Assembly: GCA_963838375.1 (NCBI GenBank)
Contig: CAWIQY010000003.1
Coordinates: 372,001-436,000 of the forward strand
DNA length: 64,000 nucleotides
DNA from: DVED01 sp963838375
Lineage (GTDB): Bacteria; Cyanobacteriota; Cyanobacteriia; Cyanobacteriales; Geitlerinemataceae
Reading direction: 5' to 3'
Shown: in pieces, positions 47,056-56,201 of the stretch
Layout: the number at the start of each line of letters is the position of its first letter
Position numbering within the stretch: the first letter of the stretch is position 1
Position numbers and translations under genes: made by a program
The notes under the pieces: model-generated
Told to the model about the DNA's origin: nothing
Database searches by the model: none
Seen by the model: only the letters and a program-made list of their open reading frames with translations

Positions 47056-48964
47056 TCACAGACGGCTATTGGCGAGAGTCACCCGATCTCGTCCCAGTTG
47101 TTTCGATCGCGCCAGCGCCTCGTGAGCAGCTTGAACTAAATCTTCCCAAGAACCCCGAGAATTGGGAACAAAACTTGCAACCCCCAAACTCACCGTCACC
47201 GTATTCCCTGGAAAACCAATTTGGTAATCCCGTTCGATCCCCAAAGCCTTGACCCGTTCTCGAATGCGTTCGGCAACTTGAACCGCTGCCACAGCATCGG
47301 TTTTCGGCAGCAAGATGGCAAATTCCTCTCCCCCGTACCGCGCTGCCAAATCGTAGGGATGGCGCACCATTTGGCGAATCACCTCCGCCACTTGTTGCAA
47401 ACATCGATCGCCCCCCTCTTCACCCTCGGCTTTATTGTAAAACCGTAAATAGTCGATATCGCACAAAATCAGTGCAAGAGGTGCATCTTCTCGAATCAGC
47501 AATTCCCACTGTTGTTGGAGAGCAATCTCAAAACCTTGCCGATTCGTCAATTGAGTCAGATCGTCCATAGAACTGCGACGCTGTAACTCTTGGTTCTGGC
47601 GTTCCAACTTCTGGATGCGATCGAGTGTAGACTCCTCGCGTTGAAATTGAGCCTGAAAATACAGGCGATACAACTCACAGCTTGGAGTCGCGCGATTCCC
47701 CTCCAACTTCACCAATCCCATACTTTCTAACTGATAAGCCACAATTGATTCCAATTGCACCCCATCGTCGGTGGCAGCCACCGGTTCGAGTGCTGCCAGC
47801 AAGTCGGGATAATCCTGAAGTAGCGCCCAATAATAGCGCAGGTGATCGCCGTAAATTCCGGCTTGGGTAGGAGCTTCCAGCAGTAATTGCTCTGGAGTAA
47901 CATCATCATGGCACAGGTGATAGAGTGCCAGTCGTACTAGATAAGGATGTCCTCCCAACAGATCTAAAAGCGATCGCCAGTGCTGTTGCTGGGGCTCTTC
48001 TGGAGACCATTGCAGTCCGTGGCGTCGGACTAACTCCTGAACTTGTTCGGCATTAAATTCCGGCAACTGAATCGGACGTCCCACATTGAAGGGCGATTGA
48101 TTCAGACTTAAAGGAATGTAAACTTCCGTGTTGTACACCACCACCAACCGCAGTTTCTGGAAAATGTCCACTTGCTTGGCTCGTTCGTGCCAAAACCGCA
48201 ACAGAGGCAGAAACTCCCGAGCGATACTAGGATACTCGAATATCCGATTGACTTCGTTCAACGCCAAAACCAGCGGTGCGTCGATGTTGGCAAGCAAGTA
48301 ATGTTGCAGATAATGCGTACAACTCACCTTGGAGCCAATTTCTTCATCCCAATAGTCTTCTAATCGGGAGCCAATTGTAACTGCCGCGAGATCCGGGTGC
48401 AAACCCAGCGCAACAATCCATCAAAAGATGCCAAAATGTTTGCATCGGCTTCCTGAAAATCCAAGCTGACCGTTCGATATTGGGCCGCGCTGCCCGATCC
48501 AAAATTCTCAGCAGCAGCGAGCTTTTACCCATCAGCCGAGGGGCTTTGAGGCGGATGACACTACCGGGTTTGGCGATTTCCCGGTAAGCCAGATCTTCCA
48601 GGGGGGTGCGATCGATATAGAACGGCGAGTTGAGCGGCACCGGACCGCTGGGAAATTCTAAAGGGGTTGGCAAGAGGTTAGAACTCAATGAGTCGATCTC
48701 TTGTCGCTCGCGGGGCGTAAGCTGACGGTCTTCTAAGGTAATCCGAAAATTTGTTTTGGTAATCGACATCCCAAACATTTCTGAAAGATCGTGCCACAAT
48801 TCGGCAGCCAAATTTTTCAGATAATTGGCATCGTAATGAAACTCTTTTGCCATCCCAGCGTAAGTCTGTCCCTTCCAAGCTTGGCGAAGCACCAATTCCT
48901 GTATGGGATTCAAACTTCGTTGTTCTTTGGCACGTAACAGACACAAAACCTCATCAATCGTCAT
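47056..48964 (-). pseudogene. HTH - AAA-like ATPase (AAA_35) - GGDEF diguanylate cyclase, two frameshifts
   Basis: About 635 codons in three frames. Residues 1-75: an N-terminal HTH like that of vWA-MoxR-associated proteins (LNPIQELVLRQAWKGQTYAGMAKEFHYDANYLKNL). Next an AAA-like domain with Walker A KAPRLMGKSSLL. The frame slips near 48482 into YRTVSLDFQEADANILASFDGLL and slips again near 48366 into RLEDYWDEEIGSKVSC. The rest is continuous: LVLALNEVNRIFE (Walker B-like), FNVGRPIQLPEFNAEQV, a linker coiled coil, and a GGDEF domain with RYGGEEFAILLP. The GGEEF signature is a competent active site for c-di-GMP synthesis. ATP-dependent control of a diguanylate cyclase is inferred. Both shifts are single missing bases. 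Confidence 0.82.
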
Positions 48965-49135
48965 TTACTAAACCCCTTATGGGGATTCACCGACTTGTTA
49001 CATTTTTACAAACTTTAGAGGACTCACACTACTATTGGCAAGAGAGTCCTCTATGAGACAAGCCTGGAAGCTCGATTGAAGATTCTTACAAAGAAGATAC
49101 TTTTAGTAACTTGACTTTATAACAAACTCTAAAAA

Positions 49136-51325
49136 TCAACTCGAACTGATATTTTTCATCCGTTGGCGGCGGGCAGACTTGAGTAAACGGACTTGGTATG
49201 GATCGGCATTTTCACGCCAATAAACCCGATGTCCTCTCAATTGAGCGCAGTTTTGAGCCAAGCACTGCAACCAACCCTGGCGTTTGCGAATATTTTGAGG
49301 ATTATCTAACAATCCCCAACGTTCTTCTTGCTGGGTCAGCTTAGCAAATTTATTGTAGAGTGGATAGTCTGGGGTGACAAGTTGTTCTTTGCGATGCAAA
49401 ATCGGTGGATTGTCCGATCGATCGCCTTCGTAATAGCGAACGTGCAGATCTCTAAGGTCGATTTGCATTGCCATATGAAGAGTGGGATGAGGATTTATAT
49501 CAAAATCCGGGTAAAAAAGATAAGAAATTTTCGGGGTTGCAGTGTGAATTTTGACGATCGTTGCCCCTTCTAATCGCCCGATATTCCGACTGGCGCATCC
49601 TTCATAAATCCGCAAGAGGGGATCGAGTTGTTCGAGAGCATCAATGTGAATAGAGAGAGAACGAGGAGTGAGTTGACCGATCGGACTTTGCTGGCACAGT
49701 TGGGAAATTTCGGCGAGATCTCCGACCCCAAAGAGCATTTCCTCCGCAATTTTGAAAGCGTTTTTCAGCGATCCGAATAGCCATTTGATATCCCGTTGTA
49801 CCGCAAGTGTAAAACTACTCAGGCGAGGACGGCGACCAAAATTCGTCAGCGCGAGATAAATCAACAACTCTTGACGGCGCTTCTCGGCAATCGCTTCCCA
49901 TTCCTGGGGATCGGTTGCTTGCAACACCACTTTAAACGCATGGCGAAACGAACCGAACTCCGCCAACAAGTCCTCTGAATCCGGCAGTTCTTGGAGTACC
50001 GGCAACCGACCTCGATCGCCCACAAACACCATCAACGGCATCAGCAGTTGCCGATAGTCTTCAAAACTCTTGTTCGACTTGCGGACTCTCGGCGACACCG
50101 ATCGCGATCGCCATCGAGAGGCGCGGAAGCTTTCTGCATCCGCCTCATCCCGAAACACCAAGTAAATCCCCAAATCCACGGGAATGGCATCAACTTCCAA
50201 CACGCTGTCGATGTAAGACTTTAACTCTTCCTGTTGGTAATATTTTTGAAACGTGCGGCGGCGGGTAATAAATCCATCGCTATAAGCAACTCGTCCGCGA
50301 TCGCGACCCTCAACTTCCACTTGTGCCGCCACCAACAACACCTTTTTGGTCAACTGCCAAGCTTGCAACAGCGCTTCCCGCCGTTCTTGCAAATCCTCAA
50401 TCACATTAATCACAAAGCCGAGATTGACAATATCGGCACGCACTCGAGGGACATCCGGCGCATAATGCGGGTCCGATCCCGAACTGACAAATCCCCGTTG
50501 TTCGATTCGTCGAACATCTCCTCCTTGTCCGCAACCGTAGTCGAAAAACGTCGTGTTGGGTGCAAACAAATCCGCTTCGATCGCGGATCGTACCGGACGG
50601 GATAAATCCCGACGCACGATCGCTGCCCGATAGCGTTCGATTTTGGGCTTGGCAGAACGTTCCCCATCGTGACGCCAAACCACCTCATGACCGCAGAGAG
50701 TGACCCCTACCTCGTGCAAACACTGCTGCCAACCTGCCAATGTGCCGATGAGTTGCCGACGATCGAGCAATCCCAACCTTTCCTCTTGGCGGGTTAGTTT
50801 GGCGAAGGTTTCGTAGTGGGGATAGTCCGTGGGGACGAAGGTTTCTTTGCGGTGCAAGATGGGAGGATTTTCTGCTCTTTGGTAATCGCGATCGGACACT
50901 TGTCGAGTTTGCAGATCGATTTGGATGCTGGTGTGCAGGGTGGGATGAGCCTCGGTGTCGAAATCGGGATAAAACAGGTAGGAAATTCTCGGCTGTTCTA
51001 GGGCAAATTTAATCAGCGTTGCCTGGGGATTTGCCCCATAGAACCGGGCGCAAACTTCGTAGAGGCGCAATCGGAGATCGAGGACATCTAAGCCCTGCCG
51101 GTGGATGTAGAAGGCTCCGGGGAGTTTTTTGCCGATTTTGCTGCGATCGCAACATTGGGCAATGGTCTCGAGGTCGAGGATCTCTGACAAAAGCCGATCG
51201 ATTCGCTCTTCCAAGGCTCGCTCTGCCAACGTTTCCAGAATGTTCGGTAAAATCCCGGCTTCTATCCCCTGCCCGATTAAGGCAGAAAGTTGGCGATCGC
51301 AGTCGGAAATCTGGCTGGTTATCAT
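49136..51325 (-). CDS. DNA-phosphorothioation-associated putative methyltransferase (TIGR04096-like) with duplicated flanking domain
   Basis: 729 residues. Three parts are seen: N-module about 48-220, Rossmann methyltransferase 235-405 with TTFFDYGCGQGGDVRRI (258-274), a linker domain 420-530, then a C-module 531-709 that repeats the N-module. Shared blocks: ISYLFYPDFD (114-123; 600-609), HPTLH (127-131; 613-617), NPPILHRKE (153-161; 639-647), DYP, FAKLTxQEERxGLLD (174-188; 660-674) and GHxVxWR. The family was named for its association with dnd (phosphorothioate DNA modification) loci. No dndA-E or pbe genes lie in the window, so this is an orphan. Methyl acceptor unknown; defence-related DNA modification is inference from family context. 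Confidence 0.8.
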   Translation of the reverse strand: MITSQISDCDRQLSALIGQGIEAGILPNILETLAERALEERIDRLLSEILDLETIAQCCDRSKIGKKLPGAFYIHRQGLDVLDLRLRLYEVCARFYGANPQATLIKFALEQPRISYLFYPDFDTEAHPTLHTSIQIDLQTRQVSDRDYQRAENPPILHRKETFVPTDYPHYETFAKLTRQEERLGLLDRRQLIGTLAGWQQCLHEVGVTLCGHEVVWRHDGERSAKPKIERYRAAIVRRDLSRPVRSAIEADLFAPNTTFFDYGCGQGGDVRRIEQRGFVSSGSDPHYAPDVPRVRADIVNLGFVINVIEDLQERREALLQAWQLTKKVLLVAAQVEVEGRDRGRVAYSDGFITRRRTFQKYYQQEELKSYIDSVLEVDAIPVDLGIYLVFRDEADAESFRASRWRSRSVSPRVRKSNKSFEDYRQLLMPLMVFVGDRGRLPVLQELPDSEDLLAEFGSFRHAFKVVLQATDPQEWEAIAEKRRQELLIYLALTNFGRRPRLSSFTLAVQRDIKWLFGSLKNAFKIAEEMLFGVGDLAEISQLCQQSPIGQLTPRSLSIHIDALEQLDPLLRIYEGCASRNIGRLEGATIVKIHTATPKISYLFYPDFDINPHPTLHMAMQIDLRDLHVRYYEGDRSDNPPILHRKEQLVTPDYPLYNKFAKLTQQEERWGLLDNPQNIRKRQGWLQCLAQNCAQLRGHRVYWRENADPYQVRLLKSARRQRMKNISSS

Positions 51326-51430
51326 GCCTACCTATTTATCACAAAAGCGATCGAAAAAATAGACAGCTTTCTAGCTGCCTCATGAGTTATATCGTGGATT
51401 TTCGGAAGATTTGGCGATTTTCAGCCCAAT

Positions 51431-53110
51431 CTACAGTTCTTTCCGTCCGTGCAACTTCCACTCCAGCATTTGAACTAATGGGATCGCTGAAGTTGAGGGG
51501 GTGGAGGTAAAAATATCTGGACATTCCACCCATAAGCGATCGATCGCCTGTTGGTGATCTTCTTCACCCAGAGCGAGTTCCGATCTCAACTGTGCCAAAA
51601 CATTGAAGCTATTTGTCATCTCGATCGACCCATCTTCCAGTGCGTCTTTGAGGATTCCTTTATACGCTTCGTGGTGTTTTTCTTTCGTAAATCCTGGCAG
51701 AACCTTCGCTAAAACATATACTTCATTCGGGGTCAGCTCTTCTAACAATCGTCCGTCCAGATAGGGCGAAACATTTAACCCGAGCCGTTTCAGTTGCTTG
51801 CTCAGACGAGTTGCCAAACTTTCCCGAAGATACAGTTGCGAACTCCGACGCCAATGGCGAGCCAGCCATAAGGTACTCAGGGCAACAATTAGCATTTGCC
51901 ACAGGAATTGTCCGGGTTCAGAAAGTCGGTTAATGAAAGGTCTTCCACCGAAGACAAAAAAAAGATTGAAACAGACAAATGTACACAACGTGAATAGGCG
52001 GTGGCGCACCTGTTCTTTACTGAATCTGGGATCGGTTTTTCGCTTCAGTCCATAATACCATTTCTCTATTTTTTGTCCCAGCCAATAGATGAGAAAAGTA
52101 CAAAGCCCCAACGTTAGCGGCACAGCGACTAATTTGGGAATGGGAATCGGAGATCCGAACAGGTAAAACCCTGGATTCCAGATATTAGAAATTTGGTGTT
52201 CTTCGCGAGCCCAAGCGCCTGAAAAATAGTATGTCCAGTTTCCGGCATAGAGGTAGTAGTATAGGAAATAACCAACTAACACCCCTAAGTATCCATAATA
52301 GAGAAAGGGACGATCGCGCTGTTCTAGTCGATCCCAATACGATCGTTCTGAATCGATATCGATGCAAGAACTTTGACACGCCACGCAGGCACTTTTTTCT
52401 TTGCCATTTTTGTCGATCGTGCGACACATAGATTGAGTAATTTTTTGTTCTCCTCGATGGGCTAAACTGCCCAACAAACTGTTTGGTTCACTATAAATTT
52501 TCTGTACGGGTGACATGGGACAAAAGTAATTGCACCAAGATTTTCCACCATACAAGTATCCCACTAAGATGGCAAATAAAATTATAAATAGCAGCCAAAA
52601 GGCAAGAGCAAGACGATCGGAGTTCACAAACAAAATGCGGACACACAACCCTACCCAAAAATAGCCAAATTGAAAGTACGAAAAGTTACGATCAATCCAA
52701 GAATTCGGTTTGATTTTGACAAGTTCATAGCGAATCCGACCGGTTTGGGCATCGACGTGCTTTAACTGTCGCCCAATACCCAGAGCACGGGGAATTTGGG
52801 ACAGAAATGAAAGCGGACAAATTCTGCGCCACAATTCATGACCGAAAACCAGTAAAATAAAAATAGAACTAGGAACAACCAGACCCCAAAAAACGTCGGC
52901 TCCGATGGCATAAGGATGTTGTTCCAAACACTGACCTCGTACAGAAATACAAGTCTCTATTTCGAGACGAAATGGGCTAAACGATCGCTCGGAAGCAGTG
53001 AGCCAGGGCGAGATCGGATCGTAAAATAGGGAAGCAATCAGAAGTAGCCAACCGATGGTGAGAAACCATCTCACTCGATGCATGAAGCGTTCAGATACAT
53101 GAGGGGACAT
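51431..53110 (-). CDS. Polytopic membrane Fe-S protein (NosR/NapH-like cysteine motifs) with C-terminal helical domain
   Basis: About 559 residues from ATG 53110 (a GTG at 53143 is also open). Many transmembrane helices alternate with cysteine motifs: RRICPLSF, WCNYFCPMSPVQKIY and CRTIDKNGKEKSACVACQSSC, which suggest iron-sulphur clusters. The arrangement recalls the membrane ferredoxin part of NosR/NapH/CcoG proteins, used in electron transfer across the membrane. Residues about 440-540 form a separate helical domain (RLLEELTPNEVYVLAKVLPGF, YKGILKDALEDGSIE) found at the end of other cyanobacterial signalling proteins, to my recollection. Redox partner unknown. It is 105 bases upstream of the putative methyltransferase on the same strand. 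Confidence 0.72.
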   Translation of the reverse strand: MSPHVSERFMHRVRWFLTIGWLLLIASLFYDPISPWLTASERSFSPFRLEIETCISVRGQCLEQHPYAIGADVFWGLVVPSSIFILLVFGHELWRRICPLSFLSQIPRALGIGRQLKHVDAQTGRIRYELVKIKPNSWIDRNFSYFQFGYFWVGLCVRILFVNSDRLALAFWLLFIILFAILVGYLYGGKSWCNYFCPMSPVQKIYSEPNSLLGSLAHRGEQKITQSMCRTIDKNGKEKSACVACQSSCIDIDSERSYWDRLEQRDRPFLYYGYLGVLVGYFLYYYLYAGNWTYYFSGAWAREEHQISNIWNPGFYLFGSPIPIPKLVAVPLTLGLCTFLIYWLGQKIEKWYYGLKRKTDPRFSKEQVRHRLFTLCTFVCFNLFFVFGGRPFINRLSEPGQFLWQMLIVALSTLWLARHWRRSSQLYLRESLATRLSKQLKRLGLNVSPYLDGRLLEELTPNEVYVLAKVLPGFTKEKHHEAYKGILKDALEDGSIEMTNSFNVLAQLRSELALGEEDHQQAIDRLWVECPDIFTSTPSTSAIPLVQMLEWKLHGRKEL

Positions 53111-53239
53111 TGTTTCGAGTCCGGTCGAACCGGATGACTTCACTATTTCTATCGTCTGTATTTATCAATACAGTTGGTGCGATCGATATCACTCAAAAAT
53201 GTGATGGCGATCGGTACTCAACGCACCATAATCCGATTG

Positions 53240-53734
53240 CTATATCTCGCTTTCTCGGTGAATTAAAGTCTCCGGCGAACCCGATTTTGAGGCAGGTAAG
53301 AGCAACGCTCTCTGAGATTCTGGCAGCAAACTTTCGACTTGAATGCGTTGGATCATCCCACGATCGTCAACGATCATTTCTCCTAAATACGGAGCATCTT
53401 CGGGCTGAAATCCAGAATTCACCAACTCGACATCGGTATGACGCAATGTATCGGCAATCCGTTCTGCCATCAACCCCAAGAGAGAAACGGTATTATTATG
53501 ATGGTAATTCACCATAATAATCCGAGTGCTTAAAGCCGATCGACTGGGCGTTCCTTTAATTAAGCGGCATAGATCGATCGCCGGAACGATCGTCCCTCGA
53601 TAATTAAACAATCCGGCAACGTACTCCGGTGCATGGGGAATGTCTCGCAGAACAACCATGGGAATGACTTCCACCACATTAGACGTATCCAAGGCATATC
53701 GATCGTTTCCGACGTAGAAGATCAGCATTAACAT
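53240..53734 (-). CDS. CheW-like chemotaxis/phototaxis coupling protein
   Basis: 164 residues from ATG 53734; the frame is open for 20 more codons, but those are translated tandem repeat. A single CheW domain: LIFYVGNDRYALDTSNVVEVIPMVVLRDIPHAPEYVAGLFNYRGTIVPAIDLCRLI, with the usual GxxNxRGxxxPxxDL core, then MVNYHHNNTVSLLGLMAERIADTLRH. CheW couples methyl-accepting receptors to the CheA histidine kinase. In cyanobacteria such proteins serve pilus-based phototaxis. No receptor, cheA or cheY is adjacent, so its pathway is not shown. Divergent from sixA. Confidence 0.9.
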   Translation of the reverse strand: MLMLIFYVGNDRYALDTSNVVEVIPMVVLRDIPHAPEYVAGLFNYRGTIVPAIDLCRLIKGTPSRSALSTRIIMVNYHHNNTVSLLGLMAERIADTLRHTDVELVNSGFQPEDAPYLGEMIVDDRGMIQRIQVESLLPESQRALLLPASKSGSPETLIHRESEI

Positions 53735-53780
53735 AGTTTGAAGTTGATAGTTGATAGTTAATAGTTGATAGTTGACAGCT
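53735..53780. repeat. Short tandem repeat (ATAGTTG/ATAGTTA units) between cheW and sixA
   Basis: About five 7-base units TTGATAG/TTAATAG abut the CheW start codon on the minus strand. The same unit occurs before the RND permease (40858-40888). Confidence 0.75.
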
Positions 53781-53836
53781 ATAGCATTAGACACAAGTCG
53801 CTTTCAATCCAACCGTACATTTTAGGGGTAGTTTAC

Positions 53837-54328
53837 ATGACAGAACTTTATATCATTCGCCACGGGATTGCTGCCGATCGGCAAGACTTTGAGACGGACG
53901 AAGCACGTCCCCTGACAAAAGAGGGCGATCGCAAAACCCAAAAAATCGCCAAACGCCTCGAGGAATTTGGACTGAATTTCGATGTCATCTTTACCAGTCC
54001 TCTCCTTCGCGCTCGCCAAACTGCCGCAATTTTACAAGATGTGGGTTTGGGAAAACAAATCTGGGAATGCCCTGCCTTAGCACCGGATGGACATATCCAC
54101 GATTGGTTGAGTCAGGTTGCAGAACTCACCGATTGTAAAAGTATTGCCATTGTCGGTCATCAACCCGATTTGGGCAACTGGGCAGAACTATTAGTGTGGG
54201 GCGAAGTCAAAGGCAATATTACCCTGAAAAAAGCCGGAGTTATGGGGATAACTTTACCGCAAAGTGATTCGCCGATCGGTCGCAGTTCCTTGTTTTGGCT
54301 GACTCCACCCCGGTTTTTATTGGGTTGA
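53837..54328 (+). CDS. sixA: Phosphohistidine phosphatase SixA
   Basis: 163 residues from ATG 53837 (an upstream ATG at 53765 is open but not conserved; TAGGGG precedes the chosen start). Histidine-phosphatase superfamily: catalytic RHG in YIIRHGIAADRQ, TSPLLRARQTAAIL and the second catalytic His in VGHQPDLG. SixA removes phosphate from phosphohistidine in HPt/phosphorelay proteins. The position next to CheW and two adenylate cyclases fits a signalling cluster. No lipoprotein or membrane signal. Confidence 0.9.
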   Translation: MTELYIIRHGIAADRQDFETDEARPLTKEGDRKTQKIAKRLEEFGLNFDVIFTSPLLRARQTAAILQDVGLGKQIWECPALAPDGHIHDWLSQVAELTDCKSIAIVGHQPDLGNWAELLVWGEVKGNITLKKAGVMGITLPQSDSPIGRSSLFWLTPPRFLLG

Positions 54329-54721
54329 TTGAATTGCACCTAACGCGATCGAAGACTCTGTTTGGGCTGCCGTAAAACCCTTTGCCCCCAAGATATTCGT
54401 GCCTTCGTAACGTTTTTAGTGTTTTTCCACGAGCTAACTTCTTACTGACGTGTCGAATTTACATTATTCGGATTTATGAGTCAATTCCTTAATATGGACA
54501 CTGATTTGCTCGCGAGCAGATAAGTTTAACCCTCTTTCATCACCAGTTCACGTTTGGGGTTGAGCGAATGCGATAGCTCACTAGAAAGGTTTCCCCGATA
54601 ACCCCCAGTACAGCGCCGAATGTTTTCTGTCATCAGCGTATTACAATTTTGGGAGTTTTTTCGGATCGACTTGGAAATCGGGTGCAAGATAGATTAATAT
54701 ATCCCACCTCTCTCTAGACTC
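54329..54721. other. Intergenic gap upstream of the cyclase operon
   Basis: 393 bases without a supported ORF. Nothing repeated or palindromic of note. It should hold the promoter of the two-cyclase operon. Confidence 0.5.
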
Positions 54722-56179
54722 GTGTCTACATTCTTCACTCCCCTCAAAGCCACTTTGTACCAATTGCTCTATCGGCGAACGATCCTGTTGCTGGCGTTGC
54801 TCTTGTGTATCGGTGTTACCGGTGCTTTGTGGAATACATCTCGTTTTTCGTCGAGTCTGATTCGATCGCACGCTCTGCAAAGTGCCGTCATGTACGCTGA
54901 AGCGATGAAGAATGCTCGCACGCTCTACAGTGACGCTGTGGTCGATCGCATTGACGATGTTCAATCTATCCGCGTCACCCACGATTATGCTCTGGCTAAC
55001 AATTCAATTCCTTTACCCGCTACATTTCTCATCGAATTGGGGCAGCGCATTCGCCAAGATAACCCGGAGATCTCTGTCCGACTGTTCAGCGATTATCCCT
55101 TTCCTTGGCGCAAAGCTGAAGGTGGCCCCAAAGATGATTTCGAGCGCGAAGCTTTAACTGCTTTAAAGCAAAATTCTGATCGACCGTTTTTTCGTATCGA
55201 ATCATTCCAAGATAAACCCATTTTTCGATACGCAGAAGCAGATATTTTGCAACGGAGTTGTATAAATTGCCATAATACGCATCCTGAAAGTCCTAAGCGA
55301 GATTGGAAAGTGGGCGACGTGCGCGGCGTACTTGAAATCACTCAACCCTTGCAAGATGTCGCCGCCCATACAGAGAAAGGATGGCAAGGAATGTTGGCGA
55401 TACTTGCCGGATTTTCGGGGCTGAGTTTAGTGGGGATTACCCTCGTTATGGGCAGGTTGCGACAAACGGCAAAAGAGTTAGAATTGCAAGTTCTCGAACG
55501 TACAGCTCAACTGCGAAAAACGAACGAAAACTTAGCAATCGAACAGGAAAAATCCGAACGGTTGTTATTGAATATTTTGCCCAGACCGATCGCCGAAGAG
55601 TTAAAACGCAGCGATGGGAATAGCCATATTGCCCGAGAGTTTGCAGCGGTGAGTATTTTGTTTGCTGATATTGTGGGTTTTACCAATCTTTCCCAACAAA
55701 TTTCAGCAGAAGAATTGGTAAAGTTGCTCAATGAAATTTTTTCCAAATTCGATCGTCTCACCGATCGTTATGGTTTAGAAAAAATTAAGACGATCGGCGA
55801 TGCCTATATGGCAGTCGGCGGTATTCCCAATCCTCGTCCAGATCACGCCGAAGCCATTGCCGATATGGCGCTGGCGATGCAACACGAAATCGAGATCTTT
55901 AATCAGGAATATGACGCAACTCTCAAAATCCGTATCGGCATTAATACAGGTTCGGTGATTGCTGGAGTGATTGGCAAGAAAAAATTTATCTACGATCTTT
56001 GGGGCGATGCTGTCAATACCGCAAGTCGCATGGAATCTCACGGAATCGCCGATAGTATCCAAGTGACTGATGCGACATATCAGTATTTAAAAGATACATT
56101 TAATTTTGAAGATAGGGGCATCATTCAAGTTAAAGGAAAAGGAGATATGAAAACTTATCTTCTTGTGGGAAGAAAATAG
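54722..56179 (+). CDS. Class III adenylate cyclase with c-type-haem DUF3365 sensor
   Basis: 485 residues, GTG start. Transmembrane helix about 19-40, then a periplasmic DUF3365/Tll0287-like domain (about 45-205) with CINCH at 180-184, a CxxCH covalent haem motif. Second helix about 221-243, a coiled coil of the HAMP-signalling type, then the cyclase domain 300-485. Catalytic residues: metal Asp 316 in LFADIVGF, Asp 360 in KTIGDAYMAVGG, adenine-specific Lys in EKIKT and Asp in YDLWGD, and the transition-state VNTASR. cAMP synthesis controlled by redox state or a haem ligand is the likely output. The next gene is a second cyclase 22 bases on. Confidence 0.9.
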   Translation: MSTFFTPLKATLYQLLYRRTILLLALLLCIGVTGALWNTSRFSSSLIRSHALQSAVMYAEAMKNARTLYSDAVVDRIDDVQSIRVTHDYALANNSIPLPATFLIELGQRIRQDNPEISVRLFSDYPFPWRKAEGGPKDDFEREALTALKQNSDRPFFRIESFQDKPIFRYAEADILQRSCINCHNTHPESPKRDWKVGDVRGVLEITQPLQDVAAHTEKGWQGMLAILAGFSGLSLVGITLVMGRLRQTAKELELQVLERTAQLRKTNENLAIEQEKSERLLLNILPRPIAEELKRSDGNSHIAREFAAVSILFADIVGFTNLSQQISAEELVKLLNEIFSKFDRLTDRYGLEKIKTIGDAYMAVGGIPNPRPDHAEAIADMALAMQHEIEIFNQEYDATLKIRIGINTGSVIAGVIGKKKFIYDLWGDAVNTASRMESHGIADSIQVTDATYQYLKDTFNFEDRGIIQVKGKGDMKTYLLVGRK

Positions 56180-56201
56180 AAATATAATCGAGATAAATCG
56201 A

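Noticed and set aside
49136..53110. Complete dnd phosphorothioation or restriction locus around the putative methyltransferase
   Set aside because: No cysteine desulphurase, DndB-E, Pbe or Ssp-like protein is encoded on either side; only the orphan family member is seen.
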